Part shown: one piece after another, positions 20,101 through 31,754 of the stretch | Layout of the letters: each line of letters begins with the position of its first letter | How positions within the stretch are numbered: position 1 is the stretch's first letter | The notes under the pieces: generated by a model | Databases searched by the model: none | What the model saw: the letters and a program-made list of their open reading frames with translations, nothing else | Told to the model about the DNA's origin: nothing | DNA from: Odiellus spinosus | Taxonomy: Eukaryota; Arthropoda; Arachnida; Opiliones; Phalangiidae | Reading direction: 5' to 3' | Length of the DNA stretch: 64,000 bases | NCBI GenBank assembly: GCA_963920705.1 | Contig: OY987238.1 | Coordinates: 14,502,183-14,566,182 of the forward strand | Position numbers and translations under genes: made by a program

Positions 20101-23100
20101 AAAGAAACCATAAAATAATTAAGCTAATAGGGGGTTTCTCTCCTCCAAGATGTAACATCTTTGCTGCCTGGGCATTTTCATATGGGGAAAAGTTTTAACA
20201 ACTGGTTTTAATTTTAAAAACTGTATATCAAAGTTTAACGTTTTTAATTCTTCGAATTAATAATAAAACTACCGTTTATGAATAAAATTATCAATTAGTT
20301 TATCGTTATTATACAAAAACATTGAAAATCTAAAAACAGCCTACTACTTTTAATAGTTAGGCTTAGCTAGCTTTTCAATGTTTTTGTAATAAAACGATAA
20401 ACTTATTATAATTGTACTTCAAAACATTAGTTTTAGTACTAATTAAAGAATTAAACACATTATTAAACTTCTAAACATAGTTTCTACAATTAAAACTTAT
20501 AATATTAAACTTTTCCATGAGAAACTGACAAGGCGACAACATGACTAAACAACGCAGAAGCTAGATGATGAAGCAGTTTTGAAAAATTTAGATAGATTTC
20601 CTAGAGGTTCGACTAAGCATAAGCTAGATGATGAGGCAGTTTTGAAGAATTTAGATAGATTTCCTAGAGGTTCGACTAAGCATAAGCTAGATGATGAGGC
20701 AGTTTTGAAGAATTTAGATAGATTTCCTAGAGGTTCGACTAAGCATAAGCTAGATGATGAGGCAGTTTTGAAGGATATTTAGATAAATTTCCTAGAGGTT
20801 CAACGGTGCCATTAAGCAAGAGCTAGATGACTAAGCAATTTTATGGTTTTTATATTATTAATTTTTTTTCTTTTTATCAATTAAATCTGTTTTTTTTTAA
20901 TTAAAATTTTAAGAAAATATAAGAATAAATATTTTGACTTAAATTATTCCACAAAAATCACGAATACTATGTATTTTTAAGAAAATTATATTTTGGCACA
21001 TAATTTGAAATCTATAATGTGGCACAGTGCCATCTTTACGAAATATTGTTAATTTTATTGTTTTTTTCGGAAGATAATTATTTTAATGTATTAGTTGCAT
21101 TCCGCAAGGAACCGCCATGTTTCTAAAGGGTGAACTTTGTAAAACAACCAATAAACCTGAATGGAAAGTATGAAGGGGCGAAAAGGTTGGAAACTTTTGC
21201 TCGCTTCCCACCCGCCAAAAGGTGGCATAAGACTTAAATATGGGAAACAGGGTCTATGGCTCCCAAATGAATTTCCAGGGCATCAAAGAATGTTTGTAAT
21301 GGGATAAAAAATTGAGGATATATGTAAGAGAAAGTACATGCGTTTCCGTAGGAGTAAATGCATGGTTTTCACTAAGGGGCTAGAGAAAATTCCACCCCTC
21401 GTCCTCCGCTTATATTACAAAGGTACTGGCAACACTGGGGGATCCACAATATACTCCTTTAAGATCAATGGCTCCCAAAAAAATGTTTTTAAAGAGAATC
21501 GAGTACCACCAAGCCATCTGGTTACGAAAAAGCTTGGAAGTAAGGTTGCTTACACAACTAGTCCAACAGATCAGTGACCCCTGGTGGCTTGAATAAGTAA
21601 ACTACTCAAATGAGTAATCCCCCTCAATATTTTTATACATTTTAAGGAACTAGTCCCTGGGACCAGCAGTTTTATAAAACTTGTCCAGTCAATTAAATAA
21701 ACTGGTTCCAAACCTGGTTATGAAAAAACCCACATATAAAAATAAAAAAAAATGAACTCACATGGTTTTCCAAGAATTGCGCAAGCCCTGACATAAAAAT
21801 TTGCAGTTATGCTGGGTAATTTCTTGTTTTTCAGCTTGATGGAATAAACCAAATGCTCTAGAAGAGTCTTGTACACTGTTTTGTCCTTGTAGGCGTAGGC
21901 ACTCTCCAAATGACTATAGAATTTCGCCAGAATGGAGTACGAGACCTTCCTCATTTCGTCCGAAGTGGAAGATAGCCCGGACAAGCACAATACCAGACAG
22001 TTTGCGTGAATGAATCGAGAGCAGTTGACTACATTTCCTGGTTCCATCAAATTTGATAGAAGAGGAAGAATAAATCTCGGATCGTACATTCTTCTGGCAA
22101 AACTTTTCCATTCTGGATTCTCAGTACAAGACATTATCCATTCAGAGTGCCCCTTGGAATTGAACTTAACAGGCTAACCATGAGAGAGAGTGAGAGAGAA
22201 AAAAAATCTAGCATCAAGCAATGCGGGGCTACCAGCCTTTACCAATAAATTAGTTAAGGATAAGAATTAATAGAAATTATAGAATCATCTCGAAATTAAG
22301 GGGGGATTAATGTGACAATCTCATTAAGCCTACTTTCCAAATTAGTTAATGTTGAATAGTTAGCTTATTTTACATGACCCTGTTCATGAGACTGCGCGCG
22401 CTAAATTAGCTGTCCCCTTCTCTCTCTGTAGCATTGCTGGCGAGATAGAAGGGAGGGCGCCATCTAGCGCGATACATTAGTACTAAAATGTTACATTTAA
22501 AATTAGATTTCTAGCTTGATATTTGTTTATAAATTCATTTCCTAGTGAATTAGGCCTATTTTAACGATAAAAAATTGATTGAAATTATAGAATCATCTTG
22601 AAATTATGGGGGCCTAATATAACAATGTTAAAAACAACATAATTTTTACTTACAGATAGTTCTAGTTCCAATGGAAAGTGAAGCGTGGTATGCATTACAA
22701 CATCACGACGAAGTATATTTAAAATATCATCCAACTTGGGTTCAATTATCTTATTGGGTTTATCAGTCAACTGCGAGTAATGATCAGACGCCGCTTTCCC
22801 CCAAAAGTAAGGACTGTATTTCGCCATGGATATATTGTGCGTTTCGTATAGTTTCATTAGACACAACATTTTCTGATCTAAACATCAACAGACAACATTT
22901 GCGGATAAATTTCAAGGATAAGCTACGAATTCAAAGCGTAACTTACCAACTGTCCTCAAAGTTCCTCTATAACATTCCAAATATAGTTGAAAATGACTGG
23001 AGTCGTAGATTGAAGTGTCATTCATTACGAGAAATAGTATGATGTCCAATATAAGGGCTATTTAAATAAAGATTTGGATAAAACAAAATCAAATACCAAT

Positions 23101-26100
23101 TCGAGTACTCGATCGATTCAAACGAGTACTCACTCAGCTTAAAAAAATGATAAACTTACATTTCAAATCAATGATATGATTCAGATTTTGTCCCTCTTTC
23201 TGTTCTTCGCGTAAAATGGCGAGAGAATTTGAATTTGTGATAAACATTTGAAAAACCTCGTAAGAGGTTGGGTTTGAAGTATTCGCCTTTTCCTCGGTAT
23301 TAAACGCGTAAAGCTTCTTACACACGCAAAGTATCAATTCCAGATTCGAGATAAGGGTGTCAATCTCTCTAAAAAGTTAAAAGTTAACAATAAAGGCCTC
23401 TAAATTTGGCGGTAAACTATTGATACATACATTGAACCTGTTTCCATCATCTCAAGAGAGTGATTCAAGAAGTTTGACCAAGATTTTATAGTAGCTATCG
23501 AGGACTGCATCGAAGTGTCTGATAATTCCTACTCAAATATTTACGAGATTTAGATTGAACAAACTATTTTTGAATGAATAGTTTTACCTGAAAACAAGTT
23601 TTAGCTTCGTTGAAAAATAGTTTAAGATCGTAGTTATTCATTTTCTTTTCTTTGACGACGATATACAACCAGGAGAAAACGACTTTGATAAGCATTTCCT
23701 CAATTTCAGTATCCGATGATTGTTGATCATTGATCAAGCATTTGAAGACTTGAATGCTCATGGAACATTTAATAAATGATGGTGCGTCATTGTCGCGGTT
23801 GTCGTAAATGTTTTGAGCTAGTTTCATCAAGCTTTTCAAAGCTAACAAAACAAAATTTAATTTAATTTTTTTTTTTCAGTTTATGAAAACCTCTCCAAAC
23901 TTACGAAGTATATTATTTTTCGACATTGTTCGCAATATGGGAAGAATATTGTGGTTAACCCATAATTTTTCGTGATCTACATGATTGTTTAAAACAACGG
24001 TATTGATGGTTAACAAGAATATTTTGCTGATATGACTTAAAGCCTTTGTGGAATCGTGATATCCGTTGTAGAGAATGTTGGCCAACTGCACGATAAATGG
24101 CAATGGCCATAACATTAAAGTTCCAGAATTATCTTCGAGCCAATGGCATAAAGCAGTGTGATGGGCGGGTATGTGTTGCGTTAAAAATAACACAATTTTT
24201 ATGGATATAATTTTAGGATTGGACATCATTAGCAAGAATGAATCTAGTAAAAATTAAATATAAATAACTTCCTCAAGCAGACTGATTTCTTAAACTACAA
24301 ACGAACAAAGAACGTGTTCTTAAAGGGACCAGGGAACCTGGGTACGAGAATTTCGAGTTAAATTAGAAAATAATGTAAGAAAAAGTAACATATATTTGGA
24401 GTTTGGTTTTAAATGACGTAGTCTAACTAAACTACGAAATATTAGACATTTAGAAAGCGGGTTTCCTAGTCCCTATAATTTTATCTATAATGTGTTCTTC
24501 GTTCTCAAATTCTTAAAAACATACCCGTATCAACTGCGCAACAGTATCGTGGTTGGGCCTCCAAAAGTTGCAGGATAAGAACAGCGAGATTTTGCGTATA
24601 CTTGTATTCAATATCGGCTTTTAGAAGAATGTTGAAAATATTGTTCACCCCTTCGAAACTCAATTCCTGGCTTTTACTTTCCGTAACGCGTAAAAAATTC
24701 ATAAGCAAAGCGCAAATTACTTTAATACCGCGATGATCTTTGACTTTGGACCATTGACTTAGCAAATTTATCGCGATAACAAGTTCATTAGGGTTAAAAT
24801 AATCTGATAACGCGACTACCGCAACGTGAAAGTTTTTGAAAGTTTCTGAATCATCATTTTCAATTTCAAGCGAGTTACGAGACAGGAGCGCGATAAACGA
24901 GAGACACTTTGATTTGTACATCGATATAACACTATCGCGTAATTTCCCGACTGCGAGTTTCAAATGATTGGCTAGGAACTTCGTAACTAATTTTACTGCA
25001 CGGTTTATTTCTTTACTAACGATGGAATTTTCACGATCAACGATCATAAACATCTTTAATAGAGTTGGATGTCCAAATATTTTGTCATGCACTTGCGATA
25101 AGCTGACAATATTTGGGTGCGAATCTTTTTTAACATCAATCGCACGTAGCAGTTCATCGAGAAAATTCAGGAGCCATTGTATTCCGATACAATCGCTTCC
25201 GTAAGCCTAAGAGAAACATATTCGATCGTTTTAGGGGGAGTAATCTAGGATTGAGTATATAATTACTTACCAGAACTCCGTCTAATTCCGTTTGCAAGTA
25301 CAAAAGGACTTGGTTTACTAACGATATAGATTTTTTCAGTTTAAAATCACAGTTCAAAAATTGATCAGAAACATCGAGAAACGATTTTCTCTCGCATCGT
25401 AAAACTTTAAAAGCAACTCGTAAATTTTCTTTCGCTAATGTCGTTGACTCTGGGAGTTGATAATTTTTAGTCACCTTCTAAAATAAAACAATCCCTTATA
25501 AAATTCTTGAAGTTAAAGGGATAATGAAGCCAAGGTTACGAGTAATGGGTTAGGGTTAACGAATTAGCAGCGTTAAAGTTTCTAGTTAAGTTCCGACTCA
25601 AGATGGCTAAGCCTAACTCCATTTTCATAGGGATAAAAAGATTTGACTGTCTTTAATGACCATCCGAGCGTAATCTATCAATTTAGGCTTAGCTAAATCA
25701 TCATCTTTGGTGAGTTTTAATCCGTATCAAGAATAACTTATTACCCTCATCTTAATTTTACATTTAAGGATCTTACCTTAAAGATTTTGGACTCCGGTAA
25801 CCAGAATGAAACGTATTCTTTTATACTTTCGCTAAGATAGCTTTCGTATTTCATTACGAATGAACAGAGTGATTTTGGTTCTACTGACTGATGAAGAATT
25901 TCTTCTAAAACATCTTCGAGGTAGTTAATGGCGGCTGAAATTAGTTTAAGTTAAGCGTAAATGACGATTTACCATTTAAATAAACCTTTTAATACAAAGT
26001 TCTACCTGGTAATGCTTTGGTTTCTTTCAGTAAATCCAACGCGGCGGGAACTAACGGGCTGAATATCAGTCTATTTTCTACAAAATTATCAGTAATAATA

Positions 26101-29100
26101 GGATTCTCGGAGTGGGTTTGTAGGGCGACGCATTTATCGACGTAAATGCTAGGATTAGTAAGGAGCTTTAACGTCGCTTTCCATAAAAACTCGAGAGCCA
26201 CGGGAATTATTTTAGATTTTTGGTTCTTTAGAACCGTAATCCAGACTTTAAGTTCATTGAGTGAATCGAGAATAACCTCATTATCTCCTAAAAACTGTAG
26301 AAAATGAAAATTATTGATACGAGTAATTGTTTAACGAAGCTGGACAAGAATTAAAAACTCTCCATGGATCCTAAATAAGCCGAGTAAATTATTTTTCTAG
26401 TGAATTAGGCTTATTTTAACGATATGAATTGGTAGAAAATAACAATTTGTCCAGCTTCATTCTCCCTTTAAAGTTTAAAAACTTACATATTTGACAAGTT
26501 GTAGCAGTTGGGTTTCAAATTTACAATCGTCAGTGTTGTGTTTAACGAGGTTCTTTAGTAACAGATACACAATATTGCTTTCCTTGGGATTTTCCTGACG
26601 CGGCAAAAATATATAAATTAAGTTTAAATTGAATCATAAGTTGATTAATATAGGGATACCAAGATTCTTGATACAATTCCTAAACTTCTGGCCAATTTTT
26701 TAAATTCTCTGAATTTTCCCTCAACTTTTGGCCAATTTTTATAAATTACCCGACTTATCCTGACCTTTTGACTAAACTTTCATATTCACGGACTTTTCTA
26801 GGTTTTCCCTGACACTTGGAAACCCCATATTCAAAACTCTCGTCAAGAGACGCTTACCAGGAGACTAGAATCCACTTCAACTCTGTTCACTAACAGTTTC
26901 AAGGTGGAAATTTTAATTTCCAAAACGCTTTCAATTTGCGGTTTATCATCTTGACTTTTTAAAACCGCTAAAAGAGCGGCTTCTGGTATTATATTCAGAT
27001 CAGTTCCGTTGGGGAAAATTTCGCTTATTAGGGCCAAAACTTTCACGGAATTCATGATCCAATCTAACGTATTCTTCAACTCTATAAAAAACAAAATTAA
27101 ATTTCAATTTTTCAATGAAATTATTAAATAAATTTAGTAAAGTTTATACCATTTTTATCTTGCGGTTCTTTCGCGTTAAGTATGTCTGGGAAGATTACGA
27201 CTGGAGAGGGTAAAACCTGATGATATAACGTAAAAGAATCATTAAACAATTTCGTTGAAAGTTAAAAATTATTTGAAACTTACATTAAGTACAGAGGATG
27301 TTAAAACTTCAACCAGATTTTTTGAATTTATTACAACAGTAACTTCAGATTCTAATTGAGCAACAATTTCCTTGAGTTTTGATAGGACTAACATCAAATA
27401 CTTGAGAATAGTGATTCTAACTTGTAAGGAATCGATCTAAATCAATAAGATATCGTTAATTTACTACCCTAAAATCAATTTCTAAACAATGAAGGAAAGG
27501 GATACCGAATACTAGGAACTATTTTTAATAGAATACCAGCGTTAAAATTGTTTAAAGAGGGAATGCGGCGCAACGAAAGTAGATTTTCTTCCATACATTC
27601 CTTATTGTTTAAACAGGGCCAATCCATTTCAAAAAATTTGAAATATTAAACTTGAAACCATTGTTTTAACTTAATTGGGATGTAGGCTTAACAAGGAACC
27701 ATGGAGTTTGGTATCACAATTCAAACTAGGTTTAAGAGGGGGTCTTTCATTCTCTAAGAAAAATTCCACATGAATCCTTGTTAAGCCTATTTATTTCGAG
27801 TTAGATAAAAATAGATTTTTTTTTAGTAGATTAGGCCTATTAAAATGATAATAAATCTACCGCATTCTCCCTTTAAAAAACATTACTTCATTATCCCTTT
27901 AAACTTTAAAGCCAATCCCCCAAAAATCTTTCAAATTTTTCTTACCTTCAAAGCATTTTCAAGGTCTCCTTTGGAAAACATCGAAAATCCTAGGTGCAAA
28001 AGTATATTCTTCCCCAAATACTTGTCAAACTGTCCATTTGCGCTATTGGCTATCGTATCTCGTAGATCAAAACAAGACGCGACATTGGTTAGAAGTTCCA
28101 TAGCCGAAAACCAAACGGGAGAGTCTCTCGGTTCGAAGGAATGTTTAACGTTCGGATAGAAATAAGAAATTTGCTCGGGACAAGCCGAGAGGACTGACGC
28201 GACAAACTGAGATTTGTACGAAGTTTCAAATGGATTTTTTAGTGACTTTAAAAGTTCGGTAACCATATGGTTGGGATTACTGTAAAAATTAGTTTAAAAG
28301 TTGAAGACGGAGTTAATGCGACCAGCTATGAAACCTGGCTTCGAGAATTTCAAAACAAAAGCTGAATTTGATTGATTTTAAGCTAAGCCTAATTTAGGCC
28401 TAATTCTGTTTGGAAGACAGGTTTCCTAGCTTAATTACAATTTAAGCAAACTAACTCGTTCTTTAGACCAGATTTGTTCGATATTCTTTTAAAAATTATT
28501 CCATTTTTATGAGATGATAAAAGTTCAGTAAGAAATTCTTGAACAGCCGAATGAACGATCGCAATTTCCTCTTGGCTCGATACCTGAACAAGTTTAATTT
28601 TAAAGGGGGTAACAAATACCCGGTTAAAAGAAATCTAGTCTACTTACCAAAGTTTCCGTTCCTTTACTCTCATTCTTGGAATATTTCGCCTTTTTGGAGT
28701 ATTTCTTGGGTCCACTCCATTCAAATAGGTCGATAACGAGTTTCAAACACTGGCCAAAAAATATCTGAACCTTAGCCGTTTTTAAGATCCCTGGGTTTCG
28801 AACTATCTGTAAAATAATAAAAACATCTTTTTAAATATATAAAAAAAGTTAAAACGTACGATTCTCACCTTCTCGAGAAGAGTTTTGAGGAAAAGCTCAA
28901 TGAGAGAGGCTTTGTCATCTTTCAATCCGGGGAATGGACATATTAATAAATCTAACGGATAAAATCATAAATTTATTAGGCTTAACGTATTTACTTAGCT
29001 GTTTTAATTTGGTTAGGCTTAACAGGTTTTAACTTAGCATTTATTATTTATTTTAAAATTAAATAGGAAAAAATATTCACCTCTCTTCTCGCAGAGTTGA

Positions 29101-30246
29101 CGAATAACAGTGGCATCGCCAAACATAAGAAATGAAAGAATGAAATGAATTATACACGTTCTAACGTCCTGGGAATCCTGAGATTGAAAAAACAAAAAGA
29201 TGAGATTTTAATTTGGGTACAGAATTAAAAATATAACGCAAAACAAATTTACTTACCCTGGCATCCCTGTTTTTTAAATGCTTCATGATTAAGGCATTAG
29301 GTATATTAAACGAACCAATAACTTCATTGGGGCTGACTGTCACCATGGCAATGAGAAGCTTGAATACTGGTTTGATGTGTGAACTTTTGACCGCGTTGTA
29401 TAGAGATTTCTTCAATAACTCAGAATGTGATAGTAAAATTCGCTTTACGATAAACATTGATGGGTTTTTCTCATCACTCGGATGATGTAGAGATAAATGA
29501 AGCAAAACCAACTCCATAAGATGGAATAGTAAAGCTTTCTGCAAGAGATCAACGTAGAGACAAAATTTAGGTAAAATTTGATCAGGTTCGGCCATTAAAA
29601 AGGTGTTTTCTCACCTGGGCATCGGTTGGCTTTCCTCCGCTAATGTGATCCACATAGTCTAAGATATCTAACCCAAGGTTTGAAGAAGCGATTAAATCTC
29701 TCATTATTTCTATATCAGATCCATTTTCTTTGGCAATTGCAACTTCTTTGAGTAATGACTGAATCACTATAGAAATCATTTCGGTTATATCACCAAACTC
29801 ATTCTAGAAATTTTAATTAAAACCTTACTAGAAAGAACGTTTGTAGATTTCATCTTCATTGCGACCATAAGGTTCTTATTCCTTAACTTGAAATCTTTCG
29901 AATCTGTAAGGTCATTTGAGACATCTGGCTCATCGTCACTTAACTCTTCTTCAAGTTTCGATGTATTTCTTCTTTTAATAGGAAGGGGTGAATTTTCGCA
30001 ACTGGTACTAGAACTAATAACCTCCGGTGCTTTTGATATTTTCCTTTTCGACTTTTTTCTCGGCTTTTCGTTGTTATTCCCAGAACTAACATGCTCAGTA
30101 ACAGTTTCCATACTTTTTTCAGAGACTTTCTGATGAGTTGGGTTTTCCATGTCTGAATTTAGTTCTGGCGAGTCATTTTCAACACTAGAACTATCTCTTT
30201 TTGACTTCCGTACTTGAATACTTTGATCTTTCTTTTTGGAAGTCAT
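17181..30246 (-). CDS. URB1: URB1 / Npa1, nucleolar pre-ribosome-associated protein 1
   Basis: A large alpha-helical scaffold that acts in the nucleolus in early assembly of the 60S ribosomal subunit (known for the family). Exons checked by splice sites and phase: 30246-29829, 29766-29615, 29538-29257, then about 29180-29082, 28957-28870, 28808-28649, 28586-28460, 28280-27946. Further exons cluster at about 27430-27290, 27083-26860, 26600-26490, 26290-26000, 25930-25780, 25474-25270, 25204-24530, 24235-23905, 23848-23590, 23530-23160, 22870-22655, 22134-21764, 19940-19689, 19135-19030, 18888-18682 and 17880-17181. Diagnostic parts are VRTCIIHFILSFLMFGD in the N-terminal Npa1 region, FSPYFWG-type SPYFWGKAASDHYS, and VPNFYRMFYGKDSQHEEHRR in the C-terminal NopRA1 domain. 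The start is ATG 30246 (MTSKKKD), followed by a Lys/Ser/Glu-rich tail likely to hold nuclear localisation signals. The 3' end is less sure: a good donor (GATTTTG, GTGAGC) at 17270 could lead to a further exon instead of the stop at 17181. Confidence 0.85.
18190..18350. repeat. Foldback repeat with AAGTCTT arms, second copy
   Basis: GATCTGAAGAGGTCTTCAAG, CAAAAGTCTCGGGGAAGTC and CCCCAAGACCTCTTAAGACT occur in the same order as at 11945-12077, and the block ends TAACTTTTTTTGGTAAGG. It lies in a URB1 intron. Confidence 0.7.
20130..20510. repeat. Large imperfect inverted repeat in a URB1 intron
   Basis: Arms AGTTTATCGTTATTA...ACAAAAACATTGAAAA (about 20297-20330) and TTTTCAATGTTTTTGT...AAAACGATAAACTTATT (about 20370-20405) pair almost perfectly. 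Weaker complementarity extends outward (GAATTAATAATAAAACTA against TAGTTTTAGTACTAATTAAAG). It could be an old foldback element; the spacer contains TTAGGCTTAGC. Confidence 0.65.
20575..20815 (+). repeat. 63-bp tandem repeat, about 3.7 units
   Basis: A 63-bp unit repeats with CTAGAGGTTC at 20601, 20664, 20727 and 20792. Because 63 is divisible by three, the plus strand is open and would encode a 21-residue unit containing NLDRFPRGSTKHKLDDEA. It lies in an intron of URB1 (opposite strand). No start context, splice site or homologous protein supports expression. Confidence 0.85.
22271..22612. repeat. 33-bp direct repeats flanking MITE remnants
   Basis: GAAATTATAGAATCATCTCG near 22271 and GAAATTATAGAATCATCTTG near 22579 are near-identical and about 307 bases apart. 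Between them are family-A-like words (TTAGGCCTATTTTAACGATA, TTAAGCCTAC). It lies in a URB1 intron. Confidence 0.55.
26331..26471. mobile_element. MITE family A, 141-bp deletion derivative
   Basis: The left end is TTAACGAAGCTGGACAA and the right end is TTGTCCAGCTTCATTCTCCCTTTAA-like, so the left end has lost about 8 bases of the terminal repeat. It lies in a URB1 intron. Confidence 0.7.
27552..27876. mobile_element. MITE family A copy in a URB1 intron
   Basis: Starts TTAAAGAGGGAATGCGG and ends CCGCATTCTCCCTTTAA, with TTAA at both edges. Internal blocks include AGGCTTAACAAGGAACCATGG and AATCCTTGTTAAGCCTA, which are inverted copies of each other. Confidence 0.8.
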
Positions 30247-31013
30247 GTTCAAAACTTCAAATGGCAATAATGAAAATTAATAAAATTAGGCCTTGGTTGG
30301 CATAAGCGAAGTATAATGATCCCCACGCACGTGTTCAATCTTGCATCCTTGCCACACGAAGAGAAAACTATTTCAAGCAGACGATGCTCCGAACGCGAAT
30401 TCGATATGGGGCTGTACATCAGTGAATATTTTTTAGTAGTCTGTTAAAAGTGGACACATTTTCTTTGTCTCGATGGTGACGTCATGGAAGCCCCACCCAC
30501 GCCCTCCAACTTCCGAACAAGTCTGCATCTATTCATTGCATGATTCAGTTCGAAGTAGTCTTGTTAATTGTTATTCCAATAGATTTGAAAGTTAATTATT
30601 AAATTCTTCAATTGAGAAATCGATAAATTTGTTAGTTTCTTCAAATTCTAGGGCTAGATTTGGTAAGTTTGAATTTAACTCCTTAAATTTTAATTTTAAT
30701 TCGTTTATTTTTGCCAAAAAATACTACTTTTCACCAAGGCTTGATTATTATTTTATTTTTTGACTACAAATTAGGGCGGTTGACTTATCAAACCATTATT
30801 AAATGTTATCTATTTAGAACAGTACCTTAATTATGGGGTTAATGTGAAATCAGAAGTGTATAGATTTTATGGAAAGTAGGCCAGGCCACAAAAAAAAGTT
30901 TAATCCCTTGATTAAGGGTTAATTCTTAACTATTTCTAATTTGTTTGGAACCTTACATTTACAAAGATATTGGTACACTTTAATCTTCCTTAGTTTAGAA
31001 TAATTGTATCAGC
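30247..31013. promoter_or_regulatory. Divergent promoter of URB1 and RhoGDI
   Basis: 767 bases separate the start codons of URB1 (-) and RhoGDI (+), so both promoters must lie here. A CACGTG E-box is at 30328-30333, about 82 bases upstream of the URB1 ATG. On the RhoGDI side, a donor (ATTTG, GTAAGT) at 30663 and an acceptor (GTATCAG) ending at 31012 fit a 5' UTR intron whose second exon starts one base before the ATG. Confidence 0.6.
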
Positions 31014-31754
31014 ATGGCAGATGACAAAAATACGATAGCCGTTTCGCCCGATGATGATCATGAGGAGCAGGAGGGAGTATATAAACCACCCCCTGAAAAA
31101 TCACTAAAAGAAATAATTGCTGCGGACCAAGAAGATGAATCACTTAAAAAATATAAAGAGGCATTACTTGGCGACGCCACGAAGGAAGCATTCATTGTCG
31201 AACCAAATAACCCTAACAGGGTCATTGTTAAAAATCTTGCGTTGATGGTTGAAGGAAGGCCTGATGTTACTTTAGATTTGACAGGTATGTTTACTTACAT
31301 AGATTACTCGACCTTAGGCCTAAGTTTGCTCATAATTCTCAAAAATATATCATTTCAGGCGACTTGGAAGTTCTTAAAAAAAAGTCTTTCGTTATTAAAG
31401 AAGGTATTCAATACAAAATTAGAATAGATTTCTTCGTTCAAAGAGAAATAGTTACCGGGCTCAAGTATGTTCAAAAGATAAGTCGTCACGGTATTCAAGG
31501 TAAGTCATCAATAACCGTATTCTTTTTATCTTGTCATTAATTTTCATGAAATTTAAGTTGAGAAAATGGCCCAAATGGTGGGAAGTTACGCTCCAAAATC
31601 GGAAATCCAGTCATACACTACGCCTATGGAAGAAATGCCTGCGGGAATATTGGCTCGAGGAGCTTACAACGTTAAATCCCTCTTTACTGACGATGATAAG
31701 AACGAACATCTAAAATGGGAGTGGACGTTTGAACTGAAAAAAGACTGGGAATGA
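31014..31754 (+). CDS. RhoGDI: Rho GDP-dissociation inhibitor
   Basis: Cytosolic chaperone that extracts prenylated Rho, Rac and Cdc42 from membranes and holds them in the GDP form. Coding exons 31014-31284, 31359-31499 and 31558-31754 join in frame to 202 residues, against 204 in human ARHGDIA. The acidic N-terminal regulatory arm (residues 1-60; YKPPPEKSLKEI) binds the switch regions. The immunoglobulin-like domain that takes up the prenyl group follows: DLEVLKKKSFVIKEG, YKIRIDFFVQREIVTGLKYV, SYAPKSEIQSYTTPMEE, PAGILARGAYNVKS and the conserved C-terminal WEWTFELKKDWE. ATG 31014 is the only start giving a full-length arm. Nothing looks damaged. Poly(A) signals occur downstream at about 31860 and 31972. 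Confidence 0.95.

Noticed and set aside
21338..21577. Plus-strand 79-residue ORF in a URB1 intron
   Set aside because: Composition is ordinary and no family is recognisable; antisense to an intron without splice or promoter support.
30247..30267. URB1 start at 30267 (MPFEVLN)
   Set aside because: That codon is TTG; the first ATG in frame is 30246.
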